Shown: piece after piece, positions 29,040 through 37,505 of the stretch
Position numbering within the stretch: position 1 is the first letter of the stretch
Layout: each line of letters starts with the position of its first letter
Assembly: GCF_017355205.1 (NCBI RefSeq)
Contig: NZ_JADIJK010000005.1
Location: 1 to 64,000 of the forward strand
Origin: Bacillus sp. SD088
GTDB lineage: Bacteria; Bacillota; Bacilli; Bacillales; Bacillaceae_C
Direction: 5' to 3'
DNA: 64,000 nucleotides
Made by a program: the position numbers and the translations under genes
The notes under the pieces: generated by a model
Told to the model about the DNA's origin: nothing
The model's database searches: none
What the model saw: only the letters and a program-made list of their open reading frames with translations

Positions 29040-30256
29040 TATGAGATCACCCCATTTCCATTAATGACTTCATCGTTCCCAGCCATTGCGCCCATGATCG
29101 CACCTTTAACAACAATACCTAGCAAGCGTTGTTGATCATCGACAACAGCTAAGGGTACATCTGCTGAAGCCATTGATTCAAACAAATCGGTTAGGAATGT
29201 ATCTTTACTTACGGTGGGGACATCTTTAGTCATAACATTTTCAATCGACTGCTTTGCTTTAATCGCATCAGATGCTTGACTGGCTGTCACATAACCTAAC
29301 AGCTTTCTTTTTTTGTCCATCACATATATTGTGGAAATACCTTGATCACGCATCATTTGTAAAGCGACACGCGGCCCTTTATCTGGTGTTATACTTTCAG
29401 CTCTTTTCATTACATGACTGGCTGTCAATACTTTAGAAAGATCGACATCCTCAACAAATCGCTCTACATAATCGTTAGCTGGATTCATTAATATTTCTTC
29501 AGCTGTACCAATTTGTACGATTACTCCATCTTTCATTAGTGCGATTCTGTCACCGATGCGTAAAGCCTCGTTTAAGTCATGGGTGATAAAAATAATAGTT
29601 TTTCCAACAGATTCATGTAAATCTAATAATTCATCCTGCATGTCTTTACGAATCAGGGGATCAAGCGCGCTGAAAGCTTCATCCATTAATAAAATATCGG
29701 GGTCATTGGTGAGGGCCCGTGCTAATCCTACACGTTGTTGCATTCCACCTGAAAGTTCATTTGGATATTTATCCGTATAGCCACCAAGGCCGACTAAATC
29801 TAGTGATTCACGCGCTTTTTGGGCACGTTCTTCCTTATCGACACCTTGTATTTCTAGACCATATTCGGTATTTTGTTGGATTGTTTTGTGAGGAAGTAAA
29901 GCGAATTTCTGGAAAACCATACTCATTTTCTTGCGACGAATTTCACGTAACTGTTCTTTATTCATCGTGGTAATATCTACTCCATCAATCCAAACATTAC
30001 CAGATGTTGGCTCAATCAAACGGTTCAACAATCGGATGAGTGTGGATTTTCCGCTCCCAGAAAGACCCATGATTACAAAAACTTCTCCTGCGGCCACTTC
30101 GAACGAGGCTTGGTTGACTCCAACGGTCATTCCTGTTTCACGCAGAATCTCATCTTTCGATTTATTTTCCTTTAACAGTTGAACGGCTCGTTTTGGATGT
30201 TTGCCAAACACCTTTGTTAATTTTTCTACCTTAATCTCTATAGTTTTGTTTCCCAT
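29039..30256 (-). CDS. opuAA: Glycine betaine ABC transporter ATPase OpuAA
   Basis: A 405-residue ATPase with Walker A GLSGSGKST, Q-loop MVFQKFALLPHKT, signature LSGGMQQRVGLARAL and Walker B ILLMDEAFSALD. Two C-terminal CBS domains (from about residue 285) are typical of OpuA-type importers and sense ionic strength in relatives. First gene of the operon opuAA-opuAB-opuAC on the minus strand. Its 5' region faces a GbsR-like regulator and holds a long inverted repeat. Confidence 0.95.
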   Translation of the reverse strand: MGNKTIEIKVEKLTKVFGKHPKRAVQLLKENKSKDEILRETGMTVGVNQASFEVAAGEVFVIMGLSGSGKSTLIRLLNRLIEPTSGNVWIDGVDITTMNKEQLREIRRKKMSMVFQKFALLPHKTIQQNTEYGLEIQGVDKEERAQKARESLDLVGLGGYTDKYPNELSGGMQQRVGLARALTNDPDILLMDEAFSALDPLIRKDMQDELLDLHESVGKTIIFITHDLNEALRIGDRIALMKDGVIVQIGTAEEILMNPANDYVERFVEDVDLSKVLTASHVMKRAESITPDKGPRVALQMMRDQGISTIYVMDKKRKLLGYVTASQASDAIKAKQSIENVMTKDVPTVSKDTFLTDLFESMASADVPLAVVDDQQRLLGIVVKGAIMGAMAGNDEVINGNGVIS

Positions 30257-30340
30257 AGTGTTCCCCCTTTGGTTACCTATACAATGTTAAGGAAAGATCA
30301 CAGAAATAACAAAGAGCATATACCTCTTCATTCTGGTGGT

Positions 30341-30368
30341 TTTGTACGTACAGAATAAACTGTACAAA
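30341..30368. promoter_or_regulatory. Nested inverted repeat upstream of opuAA, likely operator
   Basis: TTTGTAC (30341-30347) pairs with GTACAAA (30362-30368), and inside it GTACAG (30348-30353) pairs with CTGTAC (30360-30365) across AATAAA. It lies 85 bases before the opuAA start. A MarR/GbsR dimer site is a reasonable guess given the regulator gene next door. Confidence 0.55.
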
Positions 30369-30506
30369 GCAAACAGGTGGTTTTCTTAAACATCCTCCTG
30401 TTTCCTGCTGTTTCCTTGTCTACGTGAATCTTTACTTTCTTACTATGATTATAATAAAGTAGAGACATTAAAGTAGTTTTGCTAAAATAGAAAAGGCTTA
30501 ATTATT

Positions 30507-30716
30507 TTTATCCCGTATTAACTGATCCATGGAAAAACCTAGAATTGTAGGAGGGATCAACGGCCAGTAAAAGCCTGATTAAGGACAACAGGATGTTGTT
30601 CACAAAGGTTACGACTAGTGCATGCGAAACGACAGGACGTCGCGAATTTAGCCTTTGATCTTCTGAAATCAGTTGGGATGAAGAAAAACCTCCACTGATT
30701 GAAGTATCACTTTATT
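30507..30716. repeat. Dispersed repeat R3, copy 4
   Basis: It runs from TTTATCCCGTATTAACTG to CACTGATTGAAGTATCACTTTATT and contains ACAACA-GGA-TGTTGT (30585-30599) and CGAC-AGGAC-GTCG (30630-30642). It fills much of the 518-base gap between the divergent opuAA and the regulator gene. Confidence 0.8.
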
Positions 30717-30774
30717 CTTCAATATTAAAATGAAAAATTCTTATAAATTATCATGCACTTAGGATGTGAATAAG

Positions 30775-31311
30775 ATGGAAGGTATGGAACAGCTTGATAA
30801 AGCACGAGAGAGAATTATTGAGACCATTGCCCAAAACATCCATTTATATGGACTAACCTCCTCGGCAGGTAGACTTTATGGTATGATGTTTTTTCAGCGT
30901 AAGCCCATCACCCTTGATGAAATGAAGGAAGAATTAGGGATGAGTAAGACAAGTATGAGTACATCTGTAAGAGCGTTATCAGACTTGAAAATGGTTGAGA
31001 GGGTTTGGAAAAAAGGTGTAAGAAAAGATTTATATCAAGTAGAAGAAGATTGGTATCAAGGTTTTATTGATCTGTTTTCAACGAAATGGAAAGGATCCAT
31101 CTCTGTCCACAAAATTTCAATCAAAAAGTCCATTACTGAATTAAAAACTTTGCTTGAGGACGAACAAACAAGTGAAGATGTGTTAGAATTAGCAAGGGAA
31201 GATCTGGAGAAATTGGAATATATTTTTGAATACTTTGAATGGTTAGAACGAGTCGTGGAAACATTTGAAGAACATCAAATTTTTGATTTCGTGCCGAAGA
31301 AAAAAGAGTAA
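30775..31311 (+). CDS. GbsR/MarR-type transcriptional regulator
   Basis: A 178-residue regulator of the GbsR (PadR/MarR-like) family: LYGLTSSAGRLYGMMFF, then the winged helix TLDEMKEELGMSKTSMSTSVRAL and VWKKGVRKDLYQ, and a C-terminal helical dimer region. GbsR relatives in Bacillus respond to choline or betaine and repress betaine synthesis and Opu uptake genes. Divergent placement beside opuAA suggests it controls that importer. ATG 30775 has AGGA at 10 bases; an in-frame GTG at 30766 overlaps that site. Confidence 0.85.
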   Translation: MEGMEQLDKARERIIETIAQNIHLYGLTSSAGRLYGMMFFQRKPITLDEMKEELGMSKTSMSTSVRALSDLKMVERVWKKGVRKDLYQVEEDWYQGFIDLFSTKWKGSISVHKISIKKSITELKTLLEDEQTSEDVLELAREDLEKLEYIFEYFEWLERVVETFEEHQIFDFVPKKKE

Positions 31312-32363
31312 TGGGTTGGTGGACTGATATGTATAGCAAGGCCTTGGTCGATGATGTGAGAAGTCAGGCAATGTATATTGATTATTCAGGAGGAATTCCT
31401 GAGGGTTTATTGCAATGGTTATATGAAGAAAGATTATTTAAATTATTTATTCCGAAAGAACTAGGCGGAAGAATGCTGGATTTACCAGTTGCTTTGCAGG
31501 TATTCCAAAAAGTATCGGAAATGGAAGGGAATTTAGGCTGGCTTACAGCGATTGGCTCAGGCGGCGGCATGTTTATTCCCACTATTGAAAAGTCGTTGGC
31601 TGCGCAATTATTTAAAAATGAGCAGGCAGTTATTGCAGGCAGCGGGTATCCCAATGGAAAAGCGAGGAAAATAGATGGAGGCTATATCGTAAGTGGAGAG
31701 TGGAAATATTGCAGTGGTTCCCCTTTTGCTTCTTTCTATACAGCCAATAGTCTGACAGAAGCAGGCGAAATGCTTAGCTTTATATTCATGCCGCATCAAG
31801 TAGAGATCATCGAGGATTGGAATGCTTTAGGTTTACGAGGAACAGGCAGTCATACTATGAGAGTAAAGAATGCATTAGTTTCAGAGGAATATACCTTTAA
31901 ATTGGATGTCCCGCAAAATGAATATTCGGGACCTGTTCATTCCTTCCCATTTATTCCTTTTTCGCAATCATCATTTATGGCGGTTTGTCTCGGGATTACG
32001 GAGCATTTTTATCAAGAGGCTAGAAAGATTGTGAAAAGGCGAATAAAGAATGGAGATACAAAATTTGAGCCTGTAGATCTTCTATTGACTGAGCAGGAAA
32101 CCATTTTTCAGCAAAAGGTCGATATATTTTATAGAGAAATCGAGAAATTATGGAATCTCCATGTAAAAGGGAACAGTCTCTCTGAAAAGGAGATAAACCA
32201 ATTTAGTAAAATGTGTAAAGAGGATCTACAAATGATGATGCAAGGGGTTGATAGCCTGTTGCGATATTTAGGAATGGATGCCGTTATGGAAACGTCCTCC
32301 TTGAATAAAATTTGGCGAGATTTACATACGGCTAGTCAACATGGATTTATTACGCCACTATAA
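31311..32363 (+). CDS. Acyl-CoA dehydrogenase-fold flavoprotein
   Basis: A 350-residue protein with the acyl-CoA dehydrogenase fold: PEGLLQWLYEERLFKLFIPKELGG, a middle beta domain (GGYIVSGEWKYCSGSPFA, ALGLRGTGSHTMRV) and a helical C-terminal domain. The GWLTAIGSGGGMF segment and short length suggest the subgroup that includes flavin monooxygenases such as DszC/HsaA rather than true acyl-CoA dehydrogenases. The ATG overlaps the regulator stop (TAATG), so it is coupled to it. An alternative start at ATG 31329 has GGTGG upstream. Substrate unknown. Confidence 0.72.
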   Translation: MGWWTDMYSKALVDDVRSQAMYIDYSGGIPEGLLQWLYEERLFKLFIPKELGGRMLDLPVALQVFQKVSEMEGNLGWLTAIGSGGGMFIPTIEKSLAAQLFKNEQAVIAGSGYPNGKARKIDGGYIVSGEWKYCSGSPFASFYTANSLTEAGEMLSFIFMPHQVEIIEDWNALGLRGTGSHTMRVKNALVSEEYTFKLDVPQNEYSGPVHSFPFIPFSQSSFMAVCLGITEHFYQEARKIVKRRIKNGDTKFEPVDLLLTEQETIFQQKVDIFYREIEKLWNLHVKGNSLSEKEINQFSKMCKEDLQMMMQGVDSLLRYLGMDAVMETSSLNKIWRDLHTASQHGFITPL

Positions 32364-32439
32364 TAGTTTTTGCTATCAATTTTCTACTATTTCTTATAAG
32401 ATGGAAGGGTAAACATTTATAAAAAAAGGAGTGTCAACT

Positions 32440-33429
32440 TTGATTAAAGTCGCTTTACTAAGTAGATGGCATGTACATGCAAATGATTATGCAAACAGTG
32501 CAAAGGAAAATCCAGATGTATCAATCGAATTGATATGGGATGAGGAAAGAGAAAGAGGAGAGGAATGGGCAAAAGAATTAAATGTTCCTTTTGAAGCGGA
32601 TATTGATAAAGTGTTGGCTAATCCTCATATAGATGCAGTGATTATCAGCACACCTACAAATTTACATAAAGACATTATTGTAGCAGCCGCTAAAAATAAG
32701 AAACATATTTTCACTGAAAAAGTACTCGCTTTCAATGTGAAAGATTGTGAAGACATCTATCAAGCAGTGGAAGAAAATAATGTGAAATTAATGTTGTCGC
32801 TTCCACGTTTAACAGAAAACTATTATCTGTATGCACAGGAAGCTTTGGATTCTGGTAAACTAGGAACACTGACAACTATTCGTTGCCGTCTTGCGCATAA
32901 TGGCGGTGTTGGACAAAATGGTGCAAAAACAGGGTGGTTACCTGAGCGATTCTTTAATAAAGAACAAGCTGGTGGTGGATCCCTAATGGATCTTGGTGCT
33001 CATCCGATTTATTTAACCAATCGCCTAGCTGGTCCTGCAAAAGCTGTACAAGCTCAATTGCAACAATCAAAAGTATTTGATGTGGATGATAATGCCGCTG
33101 TTTTAGTTGAATATGAGTCTGGCGCAATGGGGATTATTGAATCTGGATTTACTTCCTTTGGAAGTCCCTTCCAATTAGAGTTATACGGGACAGAAGGAGT
33201 TTTACTGATTGAGGAAGGAAATGTTCGTATTCAAAGCAGTCATTTGGATGAAAGGGGTTGGCAAACACCAGAGTTACCAGAAGCCTTACCAATGCCAATG
33301 CAACAGTGGACCTCATCGATTCTAGAGGGCACAACACCTTCCATTACAAAAGAGGATGTACTTGCTCTAACTGCTATCAATGAAAAAGCTGCTCAATCAC
33401 AAGCCGAAGGTAAAAAAATAAATCTGTAA
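32440..33429 (+). CDS. Gfo/Idh/MocA-family oxidoreductase
   Basis: A 329-residue NAD(P)-dependent oxidoreductase-like protein with an N-terminal Rossmann domain and HTEKVL-type motif (KKHIFTEKVLAF, equivalent to the family EKP). The usual GxGxxG is replaced by LLSRWHVHAND, so cofactor binding may be altered. GGGSLMDLGAHPIYL matches the family catalytic His segment. TTG 32440 lies 8 bases after AAGGAG; the upstream in-frame GTG (32431) overlaps that site. Substrate unknown; a terminator follows. Confidence 0.8.
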   Translation: MIKVALLSRWHVHANDYANSAKENPDVSIELIWDEERERGEEWAKELNVPFEADIDKVLANPHIDAVIISTPTNLHKDIIVAAAKNKKHIFTEKVLAFNVKDCEDIYQAVEENNVKLMLSLPRLTENYYLYAQEALDSGKLGTLTTIRCRLAHNGGVGQNGAKTGWLPERFFNKEQAGGGSLMDLGAHPIYLTNRLAGPAKAVQAQLQQSKVFDVDDNAAVLVEYESGAMGIIESGFTSFGSPFQLELYGTEGVLLIEEGNVRIQSSHLDERGWQTPELPEALPMPMQQWTSSILEGTTPSITKEDVLALTAINEKAAQSQAEGKKINL

Positions 33430-33462
33430 ATCTCCCTTAAAATGTGGGAACAATTGAAAGTG

Positions 33463-33506
33463 AAACGACTCTGTCATTCAAAATGTGAAGGCAGGGTCGT
33501 TTTTTC
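33463..33506 (+). terminator. Terminator after the Gfo/Idh/MocA gene
   Basis: AACGACTCTG pairs with CAGGGTCGTT (33492-33501, one G-T pair), followed by TTTTTT. It isolates the lasso cluster from upstream transcription. Confidence 0.85.
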
Positions 33507-33556
33507 TATGCTAATTTCTTTAACAGCAAGAAATAAGAAATATTTTGAAAAACTAG

Positions 33557-33651
33557 TTGACAAGAAAAATAATTGATGATAATTTTATGATAATCGTTCT
33601 TTATGAAGAACGAAGATGTGCTTTTTACTAGAACAATCATAAACTTATAAA
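33557..33651 (+). promoter_or_regulatory. Promoter region of the lasso peptide cluster
   Basis: TTGACA at 33557-33562 is a perfect -35, but the possible -10 hexamers are badly spaced (GATAAT 33578-33583 at 15 bases; TATGAT 33586-33591 at 23). A second option is TTTTAC (33623-33628) with TATAAA (33646-33651) at 17 bases. The SinR-type box at 33596-33611 lies between or within either promoter. Confidence 0.45.
33596..33611. promoter_or_regulatory. SinR-type operator 1 (lasso cyclase gene)
   Basis: GTTCTTT-AT-GAAGAAC: two 7-base halves matching the known SinR half-site GTTCTYT around a central AT, with one mismatch between arms. It lies about 100 bases before the cyclase start. Confidence 0.72.
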
Positions 33652-33712
33652 ATAGGATATCCGGTTTTTTCTAATGTTTCAACCTAAACATACGGTACAA
33701 GGAGGGAAAAAG

Positions 33713-35644
33713 ATGAGTGCCATTGCTGGAATTTTTCGTCAATCGCAGGGACCATTATTAAATGATGATGGCAATCGGATCATGCAGGAATTAGAGCGGT
33801 TTCCAGCAGACGATGTCCAGACATGGCAAAAGGATTCTATCTTTCTTGGGTGTCATGCTCAGTGGATAACACCTGAATCGATAGAAGAGTCGTTACCCTT
33901 TTATGATGCTCATCGGCAACTGGCTATTACAGCAGATGTGATTATTGATAACCGCCAAGAATTGTTTGAACGATTACAAATCCATTATAGAGACCGTCAA
34001 CAGATTACAGATAGTCAATTAATTTTATTGGCTTATCATGAGTGGGGCGAGGATGCCCCGAAATTTTTGGTAGGGGATTTTGCTTTTGTCATTTGGGATG
34101 AAAAACAAAGAAAACTGTTTGGGGCGAGGGACTACTCAGGAAAAAGAACGCTCTACTATGCTTATCAACATCATCAATTTATTTTCTGTACAATCGTTAA
34201 GCCATTATTTACTGTACCTTTCATACAAAAGAAGCTAAATGAACAATGGATCGCAGAATTTCTGGCAAATCCAGGTTTGGTCGATTCAGTTGATTCGGCC
34301 TCAACAGTGTATAAGGATATATTTCAAATCCCACCATCACATTCCATTACTGTGACTGATGATCGGCTTACACTTAACCGCTATTGCACATTACCAGAAG
34401 ATACAAAATTAAGATTAAAGTCAGATTATGAATATGAAGAGGCTTTTCGCGATGTTTTCTCAAGTGCAGTTGATGGAGGTTTACGCACTTTTCGTCAAGT
34501 AGGTGCTCATCTAAGCGGAGGATTGGATTCTAGTTCTGTTGCAAGTATGGCGGCAAAGACTTTAAAGGCGAAAAATAAAAGGCTGCATACTTTTAGCTAT
34601 GTTCCAGTAAAGGATTTTAAAGATTGGACACCAAGGAGTAGAGTTGCGAATGAACGTCCGCAAATAGAATCAATTGTCCAGCATATTGGCAATATTTCTC
34701 CTAACTATGTAAGTTTTCAAGATCGACACCCTTATTCAGAAATTGATGATTGGCTTGATCTATTAGAAATGCCTTATAAATTCTTTGAAAATACCTATTG
34801 GTTAAAAGGGATTTATGAAGAAGCTAATCGAAGGGAAATTGGTGTACTTTTAACAGGACAAAGGGGAAACTGGTCCATTTCCTGGGGGCCGATTTGGGAT
34901 TACTATGCTCGATTATTTAAAAAAATGAAATGGTGGAGGCTGTACAATGAAATTCAGTTGTTTAGTCACAAGTCAGGCATAGGTAGAAAGAGCATGATCC
35001 AGAGAATTGGAAATAAAGCTTTTCCTACGATTTATCCAAGTCAGCTTAATCATGTATCGGCCTTTCCAGTGTTTATCAATAAAGATTTTGCTAAGAAAAC
35101 CCAGGTGCACGAAAAGCTTCAAGCTCAAAATATTGATCCGCACGGGAAGTTGGAGACAGATATTTACAAGATTCGAACCGAACAATATCAACAATTATTT
35201 TACTGGAATACGACAGGTACATATGGAACAAAGTTATCCTTAAAATACGGGGTCGTTGATCGTGATCCAACCAATGATTTACGGGTTGTTCGTTTTTGTT
35301 TGTCATTGCCTGAAAGTCAATATGTTCAAAAAGGAATGGATCGATCATTAATTAGAAGAGCCATGAAGGGGTACTTGCCTGATGATATTCGTCTAAATCG
35401 GACAACAAAAGGGATCCAAGGAGCAGATGGTGTCCATCGAATGAAAGACATTTGGAGGGATTTTATTAGAGATATAGAGCAATTACAAAAAAATCCCATC
35501 CTGCAAGAGATGGTTGATCAAGATGTCATTCAGTCTTGTTTAGCCATTATGAAAGAAAAACCAAAAGATGCATGGATATTTCAATTTGAATTTAAAGTAC
35601 TGATGCGGACATTAATTCTCCACCGTTTTATTCAGACAATTTAA
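33713..35644 (+). CDS. Lasso peptide cyclase (asparagine synthetase homologue, C protein)
   Basis: A 643-residue protein with a class II glutamine amidotransferase-like N-domain and an asparagine synthetase C-domain. The PP-loop LSGGLDSSSVAS (about residues 267-278) adenylates the Asp side chain of the core peptide so that it closes on the N-terminal amine. The N-terminus is MSAIAGIF: the catalytic Cys of asparagine synthetases is Ser, as in lasso C proteins, which need no glutaminase. ATG 33713 follows GGAGGG (33701-33706). It precedes the precursor gene, whereas lasso clusters usually begin with A. Confidence 0.93.
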   Translation: MSAIAGIFRQSQGPLLNDDGNRIMQELERFPADDVQTWQKDSIFLGCHAQWITPESIEESLPFYDAHRQLAITADVIIDNRQELFERLQIHYRDRQQITDSQLILLAYHEWGEDAPKFLVGDFAFVIWDEKQRKLFGARDYSGKRTLYYAYQHHQFIFCTIVKPLFTVPFIQKKLNEQWIAEFLANPGLVDSVDSASTVYKDIFQIPPSHSITVTDDRLTLNRYCTLPEDTKLRLKSDYEYEEAFRDVFSSAVDGGLRTFRQVGAHLSGGLDSSSVASMAAKTLKAKNKRLHTFSYVPVKDFKDWTPRSRVANERPQIESIVQHIGNISPNYVSFQDRHPYSEIDDWLDLLEMPYKFFENTYWLKGIYEEANRREIGVLLTGQRGNWSISWGPIWDYYARLFKKMKWWRLYNEIQLFSHKSGIGRKSMIQRIGNKAFPTIYPSQLNHVSAFPVFINKDFAKKTQVHEKLQAQNIDPHGKLETDIYKIRTEQYQQLFYWNTTGTYGTKLSLKYGVVDRDPTNDLRVVRFCLSLPESQYVQKGMDRSLIRRAMKGYLPDDIRLNRTTKGIQGADGVHRMKDIWRDFIRDIEQLQKNPILQEMVDQDVIQSCLAIMKEKPKDAWIFQFEFKVLMRTLILHRFIQTI

Positions 35645-35689
35645 TACTTGCTTAGGAATTATAAATTTGAAATAAGTTCCAACAGGAAG

Positions 35690-35967
35690 GCATGGCGTCT
35701 TTACTGTTCATCCTTATTAAGAAAGTTTGTACGTCGCAAAACGGTCGCTTGCGCTTTTGTTCTAGCATAGGAAATTATAAAATTGTTGCTTGTGTATAAG
35801 TTGAAATTTTGAGTTTTGTCGTCTAGCTCCAGCGCCCAGCGACTAGCAAACTTTCAGCTTCTTCCTACGATAAGTCAACATCGGCTCATGCTTCGCCGTG
35901 TATCCTTTATCTCGTCAGAAGCTTAGAAAGTTTGTACGTCGCAAAACGGTCGCTTGCGCTTTTGTTC
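35690..35967. repeat. Two R1 repeat copies between cyclase and precursor genes
   Basis: A truncated copy (35690-35766) carries only the right half from GTTCATCCTTATTAAG to GCGCTTTTGTTC. A near-complete copy (35821-35967) runs from GTCTAGCTCCAGCGCC to the same end. The second copy stops three bases before the GGAGG ribosome site of the precursor gene. Together they fill most of the 339-base gap; no other gene is visible in it. Confidence 0.85.
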
Positions 35968-35983
35968 AAAGGAGGTGAGGATG

Positions 35984-36115
35984 ATGAAGAAATGGCAAGA
36001 GCCTAAATTAGAAGTTCTAACAATTGGAATGACGATGGCGGGTCCCGGATTATCCATTCCAGATGCAGTTCAACCGGATCCAGATCCAGAAGACACGGTT
36101 CATTATGATAGTTAA
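35984..36115 (+). CDS. Lasso peptide precursor (paeninodin-like)
   Basis: A 43-codon gene with GGAGG (35971-35975) 8 bases before ATG 35984 (an ATG at 35981 is also possible). The 18-residue leader has the recognition pattern WxxPxL and the conserved Thr at -2 before Met-1. The 25-residue core begins AGPGLSIPD, giving a 9-residue macrolactam from Ala1 to Asp9, and ends VHYDS. From memory, paeninodin starts AGPGTSTPD and ends with the same VHYDS, including the C-terminal Ser that its kinase phosphorylates; here the tail is two residues longer. Cytoplasmic processing, then export. Confidence 0.93.
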   Translation: MKKWQEPKLEVLTIGMTMAGPGLSIPDAVQPDPDPEDTVHYDS

Positions 36116-36146
36116 GTGTCTTTTAGCTTCTAATTGCAACCTTCTA

Positions 36147-36208
36147 ACCCCTTAAGGGGTGTGATAAACACGCACTTAAGGGAAAAAGGGCTTTACTAAG
36201 GAGCCCTT
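36147..36208 (+). promoter_or_regulatory. Two RNA hairpins between precursor and kinase genes
   Basis: CCCTTAAG (36149-36156) pairs with CTTAAGGG (36175-36182) with an inner GTGT/ACAC stem; alternatively ACCCCTTAAGGGGT (36147-36160) folds alone. A second stem AAGGGCT (36186-36192) with AGCCCTT (36202-36208) follows. No T-run, so an mRNA stabiliser or partial attenuator that favours precursor over enzyme expression is more likely than a full terminator. Confidence 0.6.
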
Positions 36209-36265
36209 ATAACTTGAAAAAGGGATAAGGGCTACAACACAAAATTTAAGTAGCATGGAGGAAAA

Positions 36266-37204
36266 ATGGTTACTACATTTAATCCAGTTGTCTATAAAGC
36301 ATTTGGGATGCATGTACGAAGTGAGTTCCCATTGCCAGAGTTACCTCAAATTGAGGAGAAAAGTGAGGAAATGACGATCTCCATTGAAATCCGAGATTTG
36401 ACAGAAATGTGGAATAAAGCTAAGGGGGACACTCGCTATTTCAAAGTTGTGGAAAATAAAGTACTATTTCACATCCCTCATACAGCCATTTATTGTATTC
36501 AAGATGGAAATAAAATTACCGTATCACCGCTGCAACATGCCCATGAAGACCAAGTCCGCTTGTATATTCTTGGCTCATGTATGGGGGCACTACTTTTGCA
36601 AAGAAGGGTTTTACCATTACACGGAAGTGCACTTGCCATTAATGGGAAGGCCTATGCAATTATCGGCGATTCCGGGGCAGGTAAATCAACGCTTGCTTCA
36701 GCTTTTTTGCACCAAGGGTTTCAGTTATTAACAGATGATGTTATTCCAATCACTTTTACCCAGCAAAATATTCCTGTGGTTTCACCCACATATCCACAGC
36801 AAAAACTTTGGCAAGAAAGTTTGGAAGCTTTCGGAATGGGAACGGAGGGATATCGTCCTATCTTCCAAAGAGAAAGCAAATTTGCAATTCCTGTTTCTAC
36901 TCAATTTGCTACGGCGCCTTTGCCATTGGCCGGCATATTTGAATTAGTAAAAACAAATCGTCAGCAAGTAGTTATGGAACCTATTCTAACTTTGCAACGA
37001 TTACAAATTTTGTTTCAGCATACGTACCGGAATTTTTTATTATCTCATCTTGGTTTAAAAGAATGGCATTTTCATCTGATGACAAGAATCGCGAGTTGTA
37101 CTCAGCTATACCAAATCCAGCGACCAACTCATTCATTTACAGCCGATAAATTAACAACATTGATATTAAAGACTATTCATAAGGAGGGTGAAGAGAAATG
37201 GTAA
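36266..37204 (+). CDS. HPr kinase-like lasso peptide kinase (K protein)
   Basis: A 312-residue homologue of the HPr kinase C-terminal domain. Walker A GDSGAGKST (134-142) is preceded by PLHGSAL (His119) and followed by LTDDVIPI (Asp157-158). In paeninodin and pseudomycoidin clusters this enzyme phosphorylates the hydroxyl of the C-terminal Ser of the precursor, and the precursor here ends in Ser. It has no HPr-kinase N-domain, so it is not the carbon catabolite regulator. ATG follows GGAGG. It overlaps B1 by 7 bases. Confidence 0.9.
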   Translation: MVTTFNPVVYKAFGMHVRSEFPLPELPQIEEKSEEMTISIEIRDLTEMWNKAKGDTRYFKVVENKVLFHIPHTAIYCIQDGNKITVSPLQHAHEDQVRLYILGSCMGALLLQRRVLPLHGSALAINGKAYAIIGDSGAGKSTLASAFLHQGFQLLTDDVIPITFTQQNIPVVSPTYPQQKLWQESLEAFGMGTEGYRPIFQRESKFAIPVSTQFATAPLPLAGIFELVKTNRQQVVMEPILTLQRLQILFQHTYRNFLLSHLGLKEWHFHLMTRIASCTQLYQIQRPTHSFTADKLTTLILKTIHKEGEEKW

Positions 37205-37494
37205 CGACAAAATGGTCCCTTGATCAAGCAGTTGTTCAAGTTGAAGGAAATATTGTTAGTAATATGGGTGATGAGAAAGTGATGCTAAGTATTCATAATG
37301 GAAAATATTATAATCTAGGTGAAATTGGCGGAGAAATTTGGGAACTCATGAAAGAACCAATTTCTATTAAGCAAATCATTACATCTCTGCTTACTCGTTA
37401 TCAAGTGGAAACGAAAGAATGTGAAGAACAGGTTCAAGCTTTTATAAGCCATTTATTAGAGGAAGATCTGGTTAAAAGGATTCCCGAAAAATAG
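37198..37494 (+). CDS. PqqD-like leader-binding protein (lasso B1)
   Basis: A 98-residue RiPP recognition element protein. MLSIHNGKYYNLGEIGGEIWELM is the typical winged-helix start of PqqD-like proteins. B1 grips the leader peptide (WxxPxL) and presents the precursor to B2 and C. Overlaps the kinase gene and is followed 11 bases later by B2. Confidence 0.92.
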   Translation: MVTTKWSLDQAVVQVEGNIVSNMGDEKVMLSIHNGKYYNLGEIGGEIWELMKEPISIKQIITSLLTRYQVETKECEEQVQAFISHLLEEDLVKRIPEK

Positions 37495-37505
37495 GAGAAT
37501 GTCGA

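Noticed and set aside
36266-37204. Kinase considered as HprK of carbon catabolite control
   Set aside because: The N-terminal HprK domain is absent and the gene lies in a lasso operon, overlapping B1.
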